A DNA stretch of 64,000 bases from the NCBI RefSeq assembly GCF_029867415.1, contig NC_081183.1:31149806-31213805 (forward strand), given 5' to 3'. Positions 1-11,620 of this stretch are shown here, piece after piece. Position 1 is the stretch's first letter, and every line of letters starts with the position of its first letter. Below the pieces are notes generated by a model. That model was given only the letters and a program-made list of their open reading frames with translations. It was not told where the DNA came from and did no database searches. This DNA is from Vicia villosa (taxonomy: Eukaryota > Streptophyta > Magnoliopsida > Fabales > Fabaceae). The translations under genes were made by a program, and so were the position numbers.

Positions 1-411
1 CTTCAAAAATTCAATTTCCTTCCGGCCTCGTACGTCCTCAGGGAAATACCTTCTCAAAAACTCTCTCTTGAACACAGCCCAAGAAATATCCACACCATCA
101 GCCTCCAATTCAACTCTGGTCGCCATCCACCAGTCATTATTTTCTTCGGATAACATATGCGTATCATACCTCACTTTCAGGTTTTCAGCACAATCAATGA
201 CTCTGAAAATCCTTTCGATCTCCTTTAGCCACTTCTGAGCACCTTCAGGATAATGCGTACCCTTGAACAACGGAGGATTGTTCCTCTGAAAATTCCCCAG
301 TTGCCTGTCAGCACCAATTCCTGCTCCTCCGGCATTTCCTCCCAGCACACCAGCAATCATGCATAGAGCCTCAGCGATAGCATCATCATTTCTTCCTCCT
401 CTTCCAACCAT
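1..411 (-). CDS. Ty3/gypsy (Tekay-type) gag, N-terminal part, cut by window edge
   Basis: An open frame reads on the minus strand from an ATG at 411 to the window edge, 137 codons, and is too truncated to show its end. The start MVGRGGRNDDAIAEAL is followed by a Gly-rich stretch and then a retrotransposon gag domain: NNPPLFKGTHYPEGAQKW, a block with DWWMATRVEL, and the lineage-typical KREFLRRYFPEDVRGRKEIE near residue 115. In this family Gag forms the cytoplasmic virus-like particle. The primer-binding site and 5' LTR lie just upstream at 529-540 and 545-2453, so this is the first ORF of a minus-strand element whose body lies left of the window. No stop or frameshift is visible. Assignment to Ty3/gypsy is firm; the Tekay-type lineage is inferred from the gag block and LTR style. 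Confidence 0.85.
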   Translation of the reverse strand, partial: MVGRGGRNDDAIAEALCMIAGVLGGNAGGAGIGADRQLGNFQRNNPPLFKGTHYPEGAQKWLKEIERIFRVIDCAENLKVRYDTHMLSEENNDWWMATRVELEADGVDISWAVFKREFLRRYFPEDVRGRKEIEFLK

Positions 412-528
412 TGCTCTTCTTAAATCACAAACAATTTAATCAGAACAAAAGTATATATAAGTTAACTCTTACTAGTCGCATACATAGGAAGGACTGACAC
501 TAAGACTCTGGTCACAACGACCGACTAT

Positions 529-540
529 GCTCTGATACCA
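529..540 (-). other. Primer-binding site (initiator Met tRNA) of the left Tekay-type element
   Basis: The minus strand reads TGGTATCAGAGC, a perfect match to the standard plant initiator-Met tRNA primer site. It lies four bases inside the LTR boundary at 545 and fixes the element as minus-oriented. Confidence 0.9.
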
Positions 541-544
541 CTAT

Positions 545-2453
545 TGTAACACCCCTTTCTAAACCCCGCGACAAATTAAATAAGTTTATTCAGAGTACAT
601 GAAAATAAGGGTGCCACAATTCAAAAATTAATTAAACATCGTTCAGTTATGTCATGCATTCACTAAGGCAATCATCATCAATTAAAAACATTTCATGTTA
701 ACACAGCGAAATTAAATCATACAGATTAAGTTTAACATCTTTAAAACTTATCCTTCAAAACATCAAATAATAACCAAAGTTATAAAACATAAACTCTAAA
801 CATCGCGTCCCCAGTGTTACAAATATTAGAGCATGACACTTGACGCTAACTAAACAACTGACTCATGAGCTAATCCTCACCGAGTCAAACAGCCGCTATC
901 CTCAATCTGAAAATGACAACATATAAGGGTGAGTCTCATCATAATTAACAAATGTTATAAGGTTATAAAGCAATAACACATCATAGTTGCATCATTCACC
1001 CAATTGTTTCATAAACAGACATTCAGACAAGTTTCATCATCATAAACAACCAACACATCATCAATATTTATAACACTGGAATACATCCAATCATGTTATA
1101 AAAATATGCATATGCATGAACTGACACTATGCATGTGGTACCAACATCATCAAATGGGAATAACCCATGACCGATCCAACATCATCAAGATACGGCCCTG
1201 CCAGCACAGATTCCACACAATGGGAATCATGCCCTTTACTGATCCAACACATCATCATGGATACATCATCAACAATGAATATGAATGAATGCAAACATAC
1301 ATGAACATACTTATACCATCGTCAAGTCTATGAGTAACATCATCAAAATACTCATTTCATCATCATCATCAAGCATGTTTATATATATGCATCATTCAAT
1401 CATAATCACACCATTAATCATCACATAGATTGTTTCACAAGGTTCGTCTAGCTCAAAACGGCACACGAAACGGATCAACGGTTCAAAAGTTATGAGTTTT
1501 CCAAAATGATTCATTTTTCAAAAACCTTCAGCCGTAACGGGTTACAGAAAAAGCGTAACGGGTTACGAAGAACAAATTTTCAAAACAGTTTCAGACGTAA
1601 CGGGTTACAGAAAAAGCGTAACGGGTTACGAAGAACAAATTTTCAAAAACAGTTTCAGCCGTAACGGTTACAGAAAAAGCGTAACGGGTTACGAAGAGCA
1701 AATTTTCAAAAACAGTTTCAGCCGTAACCGATTACGAACAACACCGTAACCGGTTACAAACTCGTAACCAGCCCAAAAACCTCATTTTTCACAACCGTAA
1801 CCGGTTACAAGCCCGACCGTAACCGGTTACATCACCTGTAAAAGCAAAAAAGCACTTTTGACAGCAACTTATTTCCATCCAATACAATCCAAATCGAATC
1901 ATTTCGACCATACACGAAAACAGAATCAATTCACAATTATTCCATGTTATTTCATGCCTCAACAACACATTCAAACACAATCAAACATCACAAACAAGCA
2001 TTTACACATACTTTATCAATTTGAAACGCAACATCATCCAAATTGACTCAATTCCCTAACTCTATCATATGACTCAATCGATACGAATTATACCTCTATT
2101 CTATGCTATCAACCCCTAACCCGATAATAGATGCTAATCAGATAAGTCCCCCTTACCTTAGCCAAATTCTTGAATTCTTCCTCTTTCTCTGCTTCTGCAC
2201 TTTCACGTTCTTGCTTTCTTCTCCTCTTTTGCTCTTTTCTCCTTCTATTTCCAATTTTCCTCTTTTCCTTCTTTTATGAAAAATAAAACTTAATTTTAGT
2301 AAAAGGCCTCATGACTAACACCCCTCCTTTTACTAAACACTACCTCGGCCCAATTCTATTATTTTCCATAATTTTCAGAGAAATGCCAATTAATTCCAAT
2401 AAAATAATTTAAATTCTAATTAAATTAATTTAAGGAAAAATACGGATGTTACA
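545..2453 (-). mobile_element. 5' LTR of the left Tekay-type Ty3/gypsy element
   Basis: The LTR is 1909 bp and bounded by TGTAACACCCC on the left and GGATGTTACA on the right, an imperfect inverted terminal pair. It borders the primer site on the left and interrupts a copia gag pseudogene on the right, so the right edge is an insertion point. The sequence is homologous to the LTRs at 59779-61899 and 63310-64000 (shared CAGAGTA near the start, CCCCAGTGTTAC, AGAGCATGACAC, GCATGTGGTACC) and more distantly to the solo LTR at 13342-20946. The partner 3' LTR and the second target duplication lie outside the window. Confidence 0.85.
1531..1830. repeat. 63-64 bp tandem repeat with GTAAC-GTTAC motifs inside the LTR
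   Basis: Three units of about 63-64 bp start at 1531, 1594 and 1658, and a fourth decayed copy starts at 1721. Each full unit has two copies of a GTAACGGGTTAC-like near-palindrome. The array then passes into isolated perfect palindromes GTAACCGGTTAC at about 1746, 1797 and 1819. It lies in the LTR beside a module shared with other LTR families (1441-1500). Confidence 0.9.
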
Positions 2454-3210
2454 TTTTCCAAGCATGGCTATGGCGTCTGATAAATTCTCATCACTTCCAC
2501 CATTGCTTTCTTTTGAATTATCACTTCTGTTGGTGACAAAAGCGATGCTTTTGTTCTTCTTTTCAACATGCTCACAAATGTTTGACTCAAAAGTTTATAG
2601 AGAACCAATAAGTTCGTCCAGCTTCATGTTGCTGATGTCTTAAGCTTCCTCTATGGTAGTTACCTTCATATCAAATCGCTTAGGCAGTGATTTAAGGATC
2701 TTCCTTACCAGTTTTTCTTCAGTCAATTTTTCTCCTAAGGCTGCTGAGTTGTTTGAAATTTCGCAGACATTCATGTAAAATTCATAAATGGTTTCATCCT
2801 CTTTCATCTTGAGATTTTCAAAGTTAGTGGTAAGAATTTGAAGTCTCGACATCTTTACCTTGGACGTGCCTTCATGTGCTGTTTTCAGAATATCCCAAGC
2901 TTCTTTAGCCAGCTCACAGTGTTGCACAAGTCTGAATGTTCTTGTCAATACCTTTGAACAATCCACTTAGGGCCTTGGAATTGCCCAAAGCTAACTCTTC
3001 TTCAGCTTTTCTCCATTGAGTTTCAAGAATTAGAACAATGGTTCCATCTTCCAGAATTTTCTCAGGATGTTTCCATCCGCTTTCAACAGCTCTCCAAGCC
3101 TTGCTGTCCACTGACTTAATGACTGCTACCATACGAGGTTTCCAGTAGTCATAGTTAGAGCCATCCAGGATAGGTGTTCTGTTTCCAAACACTAACAGTT
3201 CCTTCTCCAT
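2454..3210 (-). pseudogene. Ty1/copia gag pseudogene, interrupted by the Tekay-type element
   Basis: The minus strand from an ATG at 3210 encodes a copia-type gag. The DUF4219-like start MEKELLVFGNRTPILDGSNY is followed, after a frameshift near 2914-2966, by a UBN2-type gag domain (AKEAWDILKTAHEGTSKVK, KILKSLPKRFDMKV). Two in-frame stops follow (near 2640 and 2598), yet recognisable gag continues (KKNKSIAFV) up to 2454, where the Tekay-type LTR cuts it. The element's own LTR lies upstream at 3282-4177. The product would have been the capsid protein of a Sirevirus-like copia element. It cannot be expressed intact, and the rest of the element lies left of the window. Confidence 0.85.
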
Positions 3211-3267
3211 AGTACCAGAATTTTGTTATCCCTAGATCTCACCCAGATGTAAACAGGCAGGGTGCCT

Positions 3268-3279
3268 ACTCTGATGTCA
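3268..3279 (-). other. Degenerate primer-binding site of the left copia element
   Basis: The minus strand reads TGACATCAGAGT, three mismatches from the initiator-Met site, two bases from the LTR start at 3282. Decay fits the broken gag. Confidence 0.7.
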
Positions 3280-3281
3280 AT

Positions 3282-4177
3282 TGAAAATTCTAGTAACACA
3301 CGCTCGATATCAAACTGGATGTTATGACATCCACACTTATGCAGCACAGACAGTAATAACAAAACAGCATAAAAAAACAATAAAGAACACATAGAATTGT
3401 TTACCCAGTTCGGTTCAAACAACCTACTATGGAGGCTACCAAGCCAGGGATGAAGTCCACTATCAGTAGTATCAATTCAAAGCTAAACTCCCCCGTTTAC
3501 AAATTCTCACTTAATCACTATCCAATGACCCTTCTACCTAGGTTCTACCTAGATATGGAATATCTCCATTCCACTCCCCCTCAATCACAGTAGTGATTAC
3601 ACATAAACAATAAACAATTACAGATAGAAAACACTCTTCAAAAACACACCTTGATCTGCTTAAAAGCTTCAATCAAGAGACACACACTCGTGCTTAAAAG
3701 CTTAGAGTGACATTACACAAACACAAACTAATTCCAACACAATCATCAAGGATAATTATATGTATCACACGAGACAATTATAGAACATCAGTTCTTTACA
3801 ATACACAATCTTCTGTCTGCGTTCCAAAATAGGATTGCAGTCCTTTTTATATGCAGTCTTGGGCCTTGGGCTTTTTAAGAAACAGATTAGGGTTAACAAA
3901 GTTAACCTAATTCACACGCCAACTGTCTGTTACACAATGTGCTGTCAGAAGGATCTTCTGGACGAAATATACAGCACTCAATAAAAAGTTTCCTAAAGTG
4001 ATAAAAGGGATAAATCAGGAAACACATTTAATAAACAATAACAGCTCCTGCTGTCACACATGGATGTCATGACATCGATCATGACATTCACTACAAAACC
4101 TGTATTAGCTTCACATATATGCAACCTGCATAAAACAACAAACAACCAGGTATGTTTTACCATTAATGCATCCAACA
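3282..4177 (-). mobile_element. 5' LTR of the left Ty1/copia element
   Basis: The 896-bp LTR runs from TGAAAATTCTAG to CATCCAACA on the plus strand, between a decayed primer site and LINE sequence. It is related to the solo LTR at 56378-57235: both share GTTTACCCAGTTCGG, GGCTACCAAGCCAGG, AGTATCAATTCAAAG and the CATGACATC block near the far end. The gag pseudogene is directly downstream on the minus strand. The insertion lies in a plus-strand LINE, whose coding sequence resumes at 4178. Confidence 0.8.
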
Positions 4178-6285
4178 TGAAAAACACCTTCATTTTGTTC
4201 AAGGTCGACTTTGAAAAGGCGTACGACAAAGTAAGTTGGAAGTTCCTTAGATACTTGATGGGGAAAATGGCATTTGGTGAAACTTGGATGAAATGGATGG
4301 AAGCGATGATTTTTTCTTGTAAGACATCGATTTTGGTCAATGGTAGCTCCACAAAGGAATTCGAGGTGGAAAGAGGCTTGCGTCAAGGCGATCATATTTC
4401 CCCTTTTCTTTTCGTTATTGTAGCAGAAGGTTTAAAGCTTATGGTGAATAAGGCGGTGGAAAATGGAGACTATGCGAGTTGTAATGTTAATGGGAGGTGT
4501 TTTGTGGACAACCTACAATTCGCGGATGACACTTTATTGGTTGGAGATGGTAGTTGGAAGCATCTTTGGGCTATTAAGGTGGTGTTGAAGGGTTTTGAGT
4601 TGGTTTCGGGGCTTGGCATCAATTTTCACAAAAGCAAACTTATCAGTTATAACATTAATCCCCGCTTTTAGGAAGTAGCTACTTCCTTCCTCGCTTGTAG
4701 GACGGAGTTGAAAGCGTTTAAATTTCTTGGAATCATGATTGGTTCTAATCCTCGGAGGATAAATTCTTGGAGACCGTTGTTGGACAAAATTAGGAGGAGG
4801 TTGTCTTCTTGGAATGGTAGATGAGTTAGCTTTGGAGGGAGAATTGTTCTATTAAAATCGGTTTTAAGTAGCTTAGCTATCTTTACATTTTATTTCTACA
4901 AAGCCCCCATAAAGGTTATTAGGGAGCTTAATAGTATTCAAAGCAATTTTTTTGTGGGGAGGTTCGGAAGAGATGAGGAAAACGCATTGGATTAGTTGGA
5001 GCGATGTTTGTTTACCGATTGATAAGGGAGGCCTCGGTTTGAAAAGGATGGAAGATTTTAATAAGGCTTTACTTTTTAAATGGAGGTGGAGAATTCTTGA
5101 AGACTCGGACTCTCTTTGGGTTCGTATGTTGAAGGCTCGATATGTGGATATTAAAAATGAGCGGTTAATGGTGGAACCAACTTTGTTAATAACCAATCGT
5201 GTTCGGTTTGGTGGACGGATATATGTTTGTTAGGTAAAAAGAGTTCGGAAGAGGTTTTCGCTAAAAATTGCTTCTTCCGGGTTGGAGATGGATTTTCTAC
5301 TTCCTTTTGGCACTCTTATTGGATTGAAGGGGGAATTCTTAAAGATCGGTTCCCGATTCTGTATGGTCTTTCTCTTTTGTAGGATGTGTCTATTGCTGGC
5401 TTGGGTGGTTGGAGAAATGACGCTTGGTACTAGAACAATTTCGGAATTCCGCACGCTGCTGCCAGCAATAATGTCGCGGACTTAGAACTTTTGATTCGGA
5501 CACTGCCAACAAATTTTCTGGCTCGGCCTGGGCATAACAGCTCTGATTGGTTGTTGTCCGAGGATAGAAAATTTTCGGTGTCGTCTTGTTATGATGCTTT
5601 ATGCAACAGATACATTCCATTCGACACGTCTAATCGTCATGACTTAGGTTTTTCTTCCATTTGGAAGGTAGATGTCCCTTTAAAAGTCAGAGCTTTTGGG
5701 TGGAGATGTTTTTGGAATAGAATCCCTACTAAGGACTTTCTCAATTATATAGGTATTCTTCCTTCCTCTTCCAATCTTCTTTGTGTTTTTTGTAATGCCT
5801 CTCTCGAATCTTCTTGTCACTCGTTTTTGGAGTGCCACAAAGTGGAAGGGATTTGGAAGGATATTTCCGGTTGGTTGGGTTTGCTTTATTCCAAACTCAC
5901 AGATTTTAAATAAAGCTTTCTTTTTTGGAGTTCTTCATGTCAAAATTTGAATATCAAAAGGGGCAAGGTGGGGAGTACTTGGTTAGCCATAGTTTGGTCC
6001 TTATGACTTTGTAGGAATGACATCATTTTCAAGGATGTTGTGTGGAATGATAGAGATGTGGCTTGGGGTTTCAAAGCTTTGCTTTGGAGGTGGTCTTGCA
6101 TAGGGAAAATTACTCAATCCAATTATAATTTCTTTGATTTTAGCAAAATCCATTTGCTATACTTATCTTAGAATCTATTTGATGTGTAATTTTACTTCTT
6201 TGTGGCTTGATCTTTGGCCAACTTTTGTAATTGTGTTTTGAACTTTTGTTCGTCTTCAATACAAGTTGATTACAAAAAAAGTAAT
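4178..6285 (+). pseudogene. LINE (L1-type) ORF2 remnant: RT palm to zf-RVT tail
   Basis: The plus strand enters an L1-type reverse transcriptase at FKVDFEKAYDKVSW, then has the RGLRQGDHISPF block and the catalytic FADD box (LQFADDTLLVGDG) near 4520. A TAG near 4669, a second stop near 4822 and a frameshift near 4950 break the frame. Later pieces match the downstream region (WISWSDVCLPIDKGGLGLK at about 4990) and a zf-RVT-like domain (SSIWKVDVPLKVRAFGWRC at about 5655, then CVFCNASLESSCHSFLEC). Coding similarity fades near 6180 and a short A-run follows near 6275. The 5' half lies beyond the copia insertion, left of the window. It is a dead copy; the element would have worked by target-primed reverse transcription. 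Confidence 0.85.
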
Positions 6286-6355
6286 TACCTTCGGGTTTAG
6301 GACCATGAGGAATGTCCAAATGACATACTTCGTGTAGGTTCTCTATAAAGTAAAA

Positions 6356-6500
6356 GGGTTAAATGTTATTTTGCCCCCTGTCATATGGGGCAAATCTCAA
6401 AAACAACCCTGTAAAAAAAACACAGATTAGATTTCCCTGTTTTGCCCCTTTGCTAGATTTGGTCAACAAAATTGATGACGTGGCGCTGTTGTGTTGGCTT
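6356..6500 (+). mobile_element. Probable Mutator-like long terminal inverted repeat (left end only)
   Basis: The start GGGTTAAATGTTATTTTGCC with CCCTGTCATATGGGG resembles the ends of the MITEs at 43894 and 44603 and the end at 43508. The inner GATGACGTGGC matches GATGATGTGGC inside the 43508 end. No partner end was found before the LINE at 7.5 kb, so the extent is unknown. Confidence 0.55.
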
Positions 6501-6647
6501 TTTCAAATTTTTATTTATTTTATTACGTGGAAATGCACGTGGGTATTTTTAAAAAAATTCTACGTTTTTTTTTTATTTTCTTTTTTTTTTTAAATTTATA
6601 TTTTTTTAAGTTTGAAAACTGTGAAACTTTAAAAATTTAAAATTTTT

Positions 6648-6715
6648 GCCAACAATGGATATTGGACCCATGACCTTTAGAATGATAGTAGAAACCCTTA
6701 TCACTAGGTCATTTG
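6648..6715 (-). other. tRNA-like sequence (degenerate A and B boxes)
   Basis: On the minus strand, GACCTAGTGATAAGGG resembles a tRNA D-arm/A-box, and GGTCCAATATCC 30-40 bases later resembles a B-box. It will not fold as a tRNA. Similar motifs lie at 9246-9325, 39285-39360 and 42024-42090. Confidence 0.5.
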
Positions 6716-6738
6716 TTTTTTTTTTTACTAGCTTGTAT

Positions 6739-6943
<205 letters not shown>

Positions 6944-6945
<2 letters not shown>

Positions 6946-7511
6946 CTATTTATTTCCCAAATTGATATATGACAATTATTCAACCATATTTCATATATTC
7001 ATTTTAATTTTTAAATTTATTTATTATTTAAACTAAAATATATTACTAAAAATATGTTAAGTAATATAATATATATTTTAATATACTATTAATTCATGTT
7101 AATATATATTTTAAAACATAAAATATTGTATTTTAATATTGAACATAAAGATAATGTTTTAATATTGAACGTAAATATAATATTTTAATATATTATTTCA
7201 ATTTATTAAATAATATAATAATTTAATATACTATTATTTAATAAAATATTGAACATAAATATGTTTTTTAATAAACTGAAATATTAATATATTTAATATA
7301 TATATAATATTTAAATATAATATTTGAATATTATATTATATAAATATTAAAATATATTTATTATGTAATAAACTATATCTGAAAGTAAATAAAAGTAAAT
7401 AAAATATATTTAATAACATATATTTAATAAACGGAAAGTAAATAAATCGAATATTTAAATATTTGAATACATTTTTTTAATCAGAAATATATATATTTAA
7501 ATTCAAAAAAG
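6944..7511. other. AT-rich spacer without recognisable gene
   Basis: Very AT-rich DNA with many short ATATTT and TTTAATA repeats. I see no coding signal or element boundary; it may be the interior of the Mutator-like element that starts at 6356. Confidence 0.6.
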
Positions 7512-7561
7512 CAATTACACCCTAGGTGATCCTACGGGATCCAACCAGTCCACTAAACCAA

Positions 7562-7947
7562 TTACATCATCAAACTAACAAGATGTTTCCTAATTTTTTT
7601 ATATTGCCAACCTCTATAGATCAAACTATCTATGATTTGTTTTGCTATAGGTGTACTATCCATATGCCTATTAAAAACTATCTTATTTCTGTACTGCCAG
7701 ATGAAGTACACTGCTTTTGCAGTAGCCATTCGAAGCATCGACGCTCTCCAACCCTTGCCATTAGCTTCCTTGATAATCCATTCCAGCTCCTCATCCCATT
7801 TTTTGGAACATGCCTCACTTCCAACAAGTCAAGGACCTCACTCCAAATGACCTTTGTTTTAGTACATCAGAAAAACACATGATCAATCGTTTCTTCTTCA
7901 ACTTTACACATGTCACATTTACTATCTTGTATCATACCAAACCTCCT
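7562..7947 (-). pseudogene. LINE ORF2 C-terminus (zf-RVT-like)
   Basis: On the minus strand, RFGMIQDSKCDMCKVEEETI with a following DHVFF is a Cys-rich zf-RVT tail of plant LINE ORF2. An in-frame TGA replaces the Trp/Cys expected after DHVFF. Then come VIWSEVLDLLEVRHVP, a frameshift, and ATAKAVYFIWQYRNKIVF, ending at a TAA at 7562. It joins directly to KLATKDRLK at 10535 once the solo LTR is removed. Stop and frameshift make it a dead copy. Confidence 0.85.
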
Positions 7948-8569
7948 TGTAGCAACCTGCCCTAAATATAGACTTTTAGAGTCGCCACCTATTCTGGAGG
8001 GCGAATAGGAAACCCTACGCAGTTTAGAGATTCAGGGTAAGTTATTATAATCAGGTCGAGGGAAGGTGTTAGGCACCCTCAACCCTTTCCTATGGCTTTG
8101 AATCTAAGGTAACAGTTTTATGGCAAAGTTATAGAGGTTAATAGCTAAGGATGTGAAAAGGGCAAAGATGAGATTTATGGGGAAGGGGACTCGCCTTGGT
8201 TATCCAAGTGCCTACGTATCTCCTTATGGAGAATCAGAGTCAACGTAGTTCGGGCACAGGATTGTACGCCTTAGAATTTGATATGAACGTGTTGACGGTA
8301 TTTTGAATTACCGTTTCGCAGTTTTGAAAAGGTATTTTGAATTACCTTCGTAGTTTCGCAGTATTGAAGAGATGAAAATCTTTGATTTGTGGTTTGATGT
8401 GTTTTAAGTGTTTGGGCGTACAACCTTGATTTGATATGGCACTGTTAGATGCGGTGATCAATAGATTTGATCAGTATAGCTAACAGATTAATGGGCATTG
8501 CTGGTTACTCAGATCGATAGATTGATCGTCGCGGGCAGCAAATTGAATGTGTTTTAGATTTTGTATATT

Positions 8570-8815
8570 CTTTATCTCTTGCCTAATGCGACTAATAGGT
8601 TTAGTCGGGTCGAGAAGAGAATTGATTAAGGGTTAATGTTTTATTGTTTTATCTCTCGTCTAATGCGACTAATAGCTTTAGTCGGGTCGAGGAGAGAATT
8701 AAATAAAGGAATAATTAAATTATTATTTATAAATAAATTAAATTAATCAAAATTATTTCTCGCCTAATGCGACTAATAGGTATAGTCGGTTCGGGGAGAA
8801 AATTAATCGAAGGTT
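8570..8815. repeat. Threefold hairpin repeat inside the solo LTR
   Basis: Three copies of a roughly 50-bp unit (about 8572, 8650 and 8755) each contain GCGACTAATAG with TTTAGTCGGGTCGAG. CGACTAA pairs with TTAGTCG, and flanking TCTC pairs with GAGA. The sister LTR has a single copy near 41508. Confidence 0.85.
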
Positions 8816-9245
8816 TAATGTTTCGCCAAATGGGCAATGGGATTGGGCAAACCCTAATGCATATCACCTTTCTAGGGTTTTTTGTGATTTAATTGTTAAA
8901 ATTAAATTAATTAAAAAAAATTAAATCGATATGATCGAAATAATCGGGAAAAGTCCTAATCCTAGTTTTATATCCTAATCCTAATTAAAATTAACCTAAT
9001 TCTAATTAAATTAAACAATGTTAATAAACATTTTAATCTAAATAGTTAAATAAATTAAAAAAATGATAAAGAACCTTGGCTTGTGATTCTATACTGCTGG
9101 CCTTTGGATGGTTCATGGTGGAGCCTTCCTTACTGACGTTAGATTTGATGATCTGCTCATCCAGTGGTGGGAGCGGAAGGTGCGTCATAAGCCAATGAGG
9201 ACGCGTGATACTGGATCAAATAAGCCTGCGTTTTATTAAAATTAA

Positions 9246-9325
9246 TGTTGGGAGTGGGGATCGAACAGGCGCGCGGATGGTTGCGAAGGAAGAACATTGG
9301 CCAACTGAGCTGCGTCTTGTTTCTG
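9246..9325 (-). other. tRNA-like sequence within the LTR
   Basis: On the minus strand, GCAGCTCAGTTGGCC matches a tRNA A-box and D-arm, and CTGTTCGATCCCC about 40 bases later matches a B-box. The T-stem is mismatched and no full cloverleaf forms, so I do not call a tRNA gene. Confidence 0.6.
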
Positions 9326-10534
9326 TAAGTAAAGCAACGCGGGCGAGATTTAATAGTAATTGCGTCCCTTTTTAAAACAAACAGCGCCGGTACTGTAGCT
9401 TCATCTTCTCTACGCATTTTTTTTGAAACGCAGCAGCTTTTAGCGTGGTCCTCAACTCTCTTTTTAAAACCTGCGATTCTCCCTCAAACAATAACAAATA
9501 ATAATCCGGAACAATAGTAAATAATCTCCCGAGTCCAATAATCTCCTTAATCTTGTCCAATTTTGGACTTAATTTAAAATCCCAATTCATGGAACCAATA
9601 CCCTAGCCATGGTGAATTTTTCTACCTACAGTAAAACTGCAATTAAATAGTCCATATAGGTTGCAAATAAGCTTATGAACACCGTTATACTCTCAAACAC
9701 GATTAAAGATGTGTTTATGAACGATTTTAGATCCGAAAGTATTTGACATCAAAAATGAATACAACATCATGCGGCGGATCAGTTTGGTCGAGGGAACAGG
9801 GTGGGTTCACGTCCAAGATGCCATGAGGATTCGTTTTGGAGGCTTGGAGTAATCTGAATCGGCCTGCAATTTTATGCCTCCTCTCCCTTTTCCTTCACGG
9901 TTCTTCCCCTGCATAAGGGTTATGCGCAGCCCCCTCCCCCTCATGGATGCATCGGCCTCCCCTAATTGTTAGACAAAAAAACTATATTTATAATGAAGAA
10001 TTAGGTTAGAAATTCACAAGAAAAGAAAAGCCCAAATTCTATTATAATAATAATTCTACAAATAATATTAATAATGCTAATAATAATGTTATTTCTAATA
10101 ATAATATTATTTTTATTAACTAATATTTAATAAAAGTGGTTAATAATAATATTTAAATAATAACTAATACTAATAGTTAACAATAATAAAATTGATAACA
10201 ATTCTAATAATATTACTATCAGCATCAATAATAATCCCAATATTACCTAATAATAATCCTATTAATATCAACATTAATAATAAAGATTAATAATGCTAAA
10301 TACTAATAGTTAGTCATGACAATAATAATCGAAACAAATGTTAGTAAAAGAAAAATAATATTAACAAATGATGAAACCCTTGAAACACCTGTTAATCGCA
10401 CCCCATTTATTTCTCAGGATATTTTATAAGAGGGCGGGTTTGACAATAGGAATGTCAAACCCCATGACTCTTAATTTTGACCCTTGATGAATTAAAAGAT
10501 ATAGATCTGATCGGGCAAATTTTGGGGCATGACA

Positions 10535-11620
10535 CTCTTTAGTCTATCTTTTGTTGCCAGCTTCTTGTGGCAAGCTAACCACATACATACAATTGCTCTT
10601 GGTCTTGCCATATCGAACTGCGTTAATTTCCTCCAACGAACACTTTTCCCATCATCAATTAAACCATTATACATCTTCCCCGCTGTGAACTTCTGCGTAG
10701 TGATAGCCAAGTACCATGCCTGCTGAATTTTCGTAATGATATCCCTTTGTTTCACAATGTTCTTTATGATCCAAGAGTGTTGCTCTTTTAGCTCAAAGTC
10801 CAGGATATCAACTCCCTTTAGGTAGTACATATGGATCCACTTGACCCAAAGATTATCCGTTTTCCCATAAATGTTCCATAGGCTTTTCAACATTATCACA
10901 TTGTTTCAAATAGACAGATTGAGGATGTGCAGTCTTCCTTGATCTTTTGGCTTACAGACATTCTTCCATGCTATCAAACTCTTCCTGCTTGTCTCTTTTT
11001 TTCCTGTCTATATAAAGCTTCTGCATATGGAATCAATTTTGTGAATGACAGCATAAGGGATGGGGAAACATTGCATCCAATACTACGCGATGCACAGGAA
11101 ATGCTCTTAACCAGTTGGATACGCCCTGCATAGCTGAGAATCTTTGATGACCAATGGTGCACTCTTCCCACAATCTTGTCACTCAGAGGTAAATAATGAC
11201 TAATGTTCAACTTCTTACTAGATAGAGGTACACACAAGTACCTAATAGGAAGCTTCCCATCTTGGAATCCAGTTGTATGCTGCATACTCCTCTTGTTATT
11301 AACATCCATACCAGCAAAGAATATTGTGCATTTGTTCTGATTCACTATTAACCCTATAGAAACAAAAAATCTATGGAAAGCCCCCATCATCATATCAACA
11401 GATATTTGATCTCCTCTATAGAACAGGAGAACATCATCAGCAAAAGATAAATTTGTGATGCCCATTCTTTCACATTTGGCATGATAGTTAAAGTTTGGCA
11501 TCATTTTGCATTTTTTTGCATAGTTCTGTGCATATACTTCATCATAATGATAAACAACAAAGGGGATAGTGGGTCCCCCTGCCGGATGCCTCTCCTAGTC
11601 TTCAAAAAATCAGTTAGTTC
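10535..11620 (-). pseudogene. LINE ORF2 middle: RT catalytic core to connection region
   Basis: Starting at 11620 the minus strand continues the LINE palm across the insertion into RQGDPLSP. It then has the catalytic FADD box (NLSFADDVLLFYRGD, near 11440) and the GLIVNQNKCTIFF and SHYLPLSDKIVGRVHHWSS blocks typical of plant L1. A frameshift in an A-run near 11510 and another near 10970 separate three open pieces. The last (KSLWNIYGKTDNLWVKWIH to ACHKKLATKDRLK) leads into the zf-RVT tail beyond the solo LTR. The catalytic residues are present but the frame is broken. Confidence 0.88.

Larger units (their letters stand above)
7948..10534 (-). mobile_element. Solo LTR (Ty3/gypsy-type) inserted in the LINE
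   Basis: The 2587-bp LTR starts TGTAGCAACCTGCC and ends GGGGCATGACA on the plus strand, flanked by CTCCT (7943-7947) and CTCTT (10535-10539), a 5-bp duplication with one mismatch. A sister copy with a perfect duplication is at 40856-43360. No internal region remains, so it is a solo LTR, presumably made by LTR-LTR recombination. Orientation is inferred from the TGTCATGCCCC start seen on the minus strand. It holds a three-copy hairpin repeat (8570-8815), a tRNA-like motif (9246-9325) and an AAT-rich tract (10020-10340). No ORF inside matches a known retroelement protein. Confidence 0.85.

Noticed and set aside
1531..1830. CRISPR-like regular repeats
   Set aside because: Plant LTR context, units repeat over their whole length with no unique spacers, no cas genes.
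9246..9325. A functional tRNA gene
   Set aside because: A and B boxes are recognisable but the acceptor and T stems do not pair.
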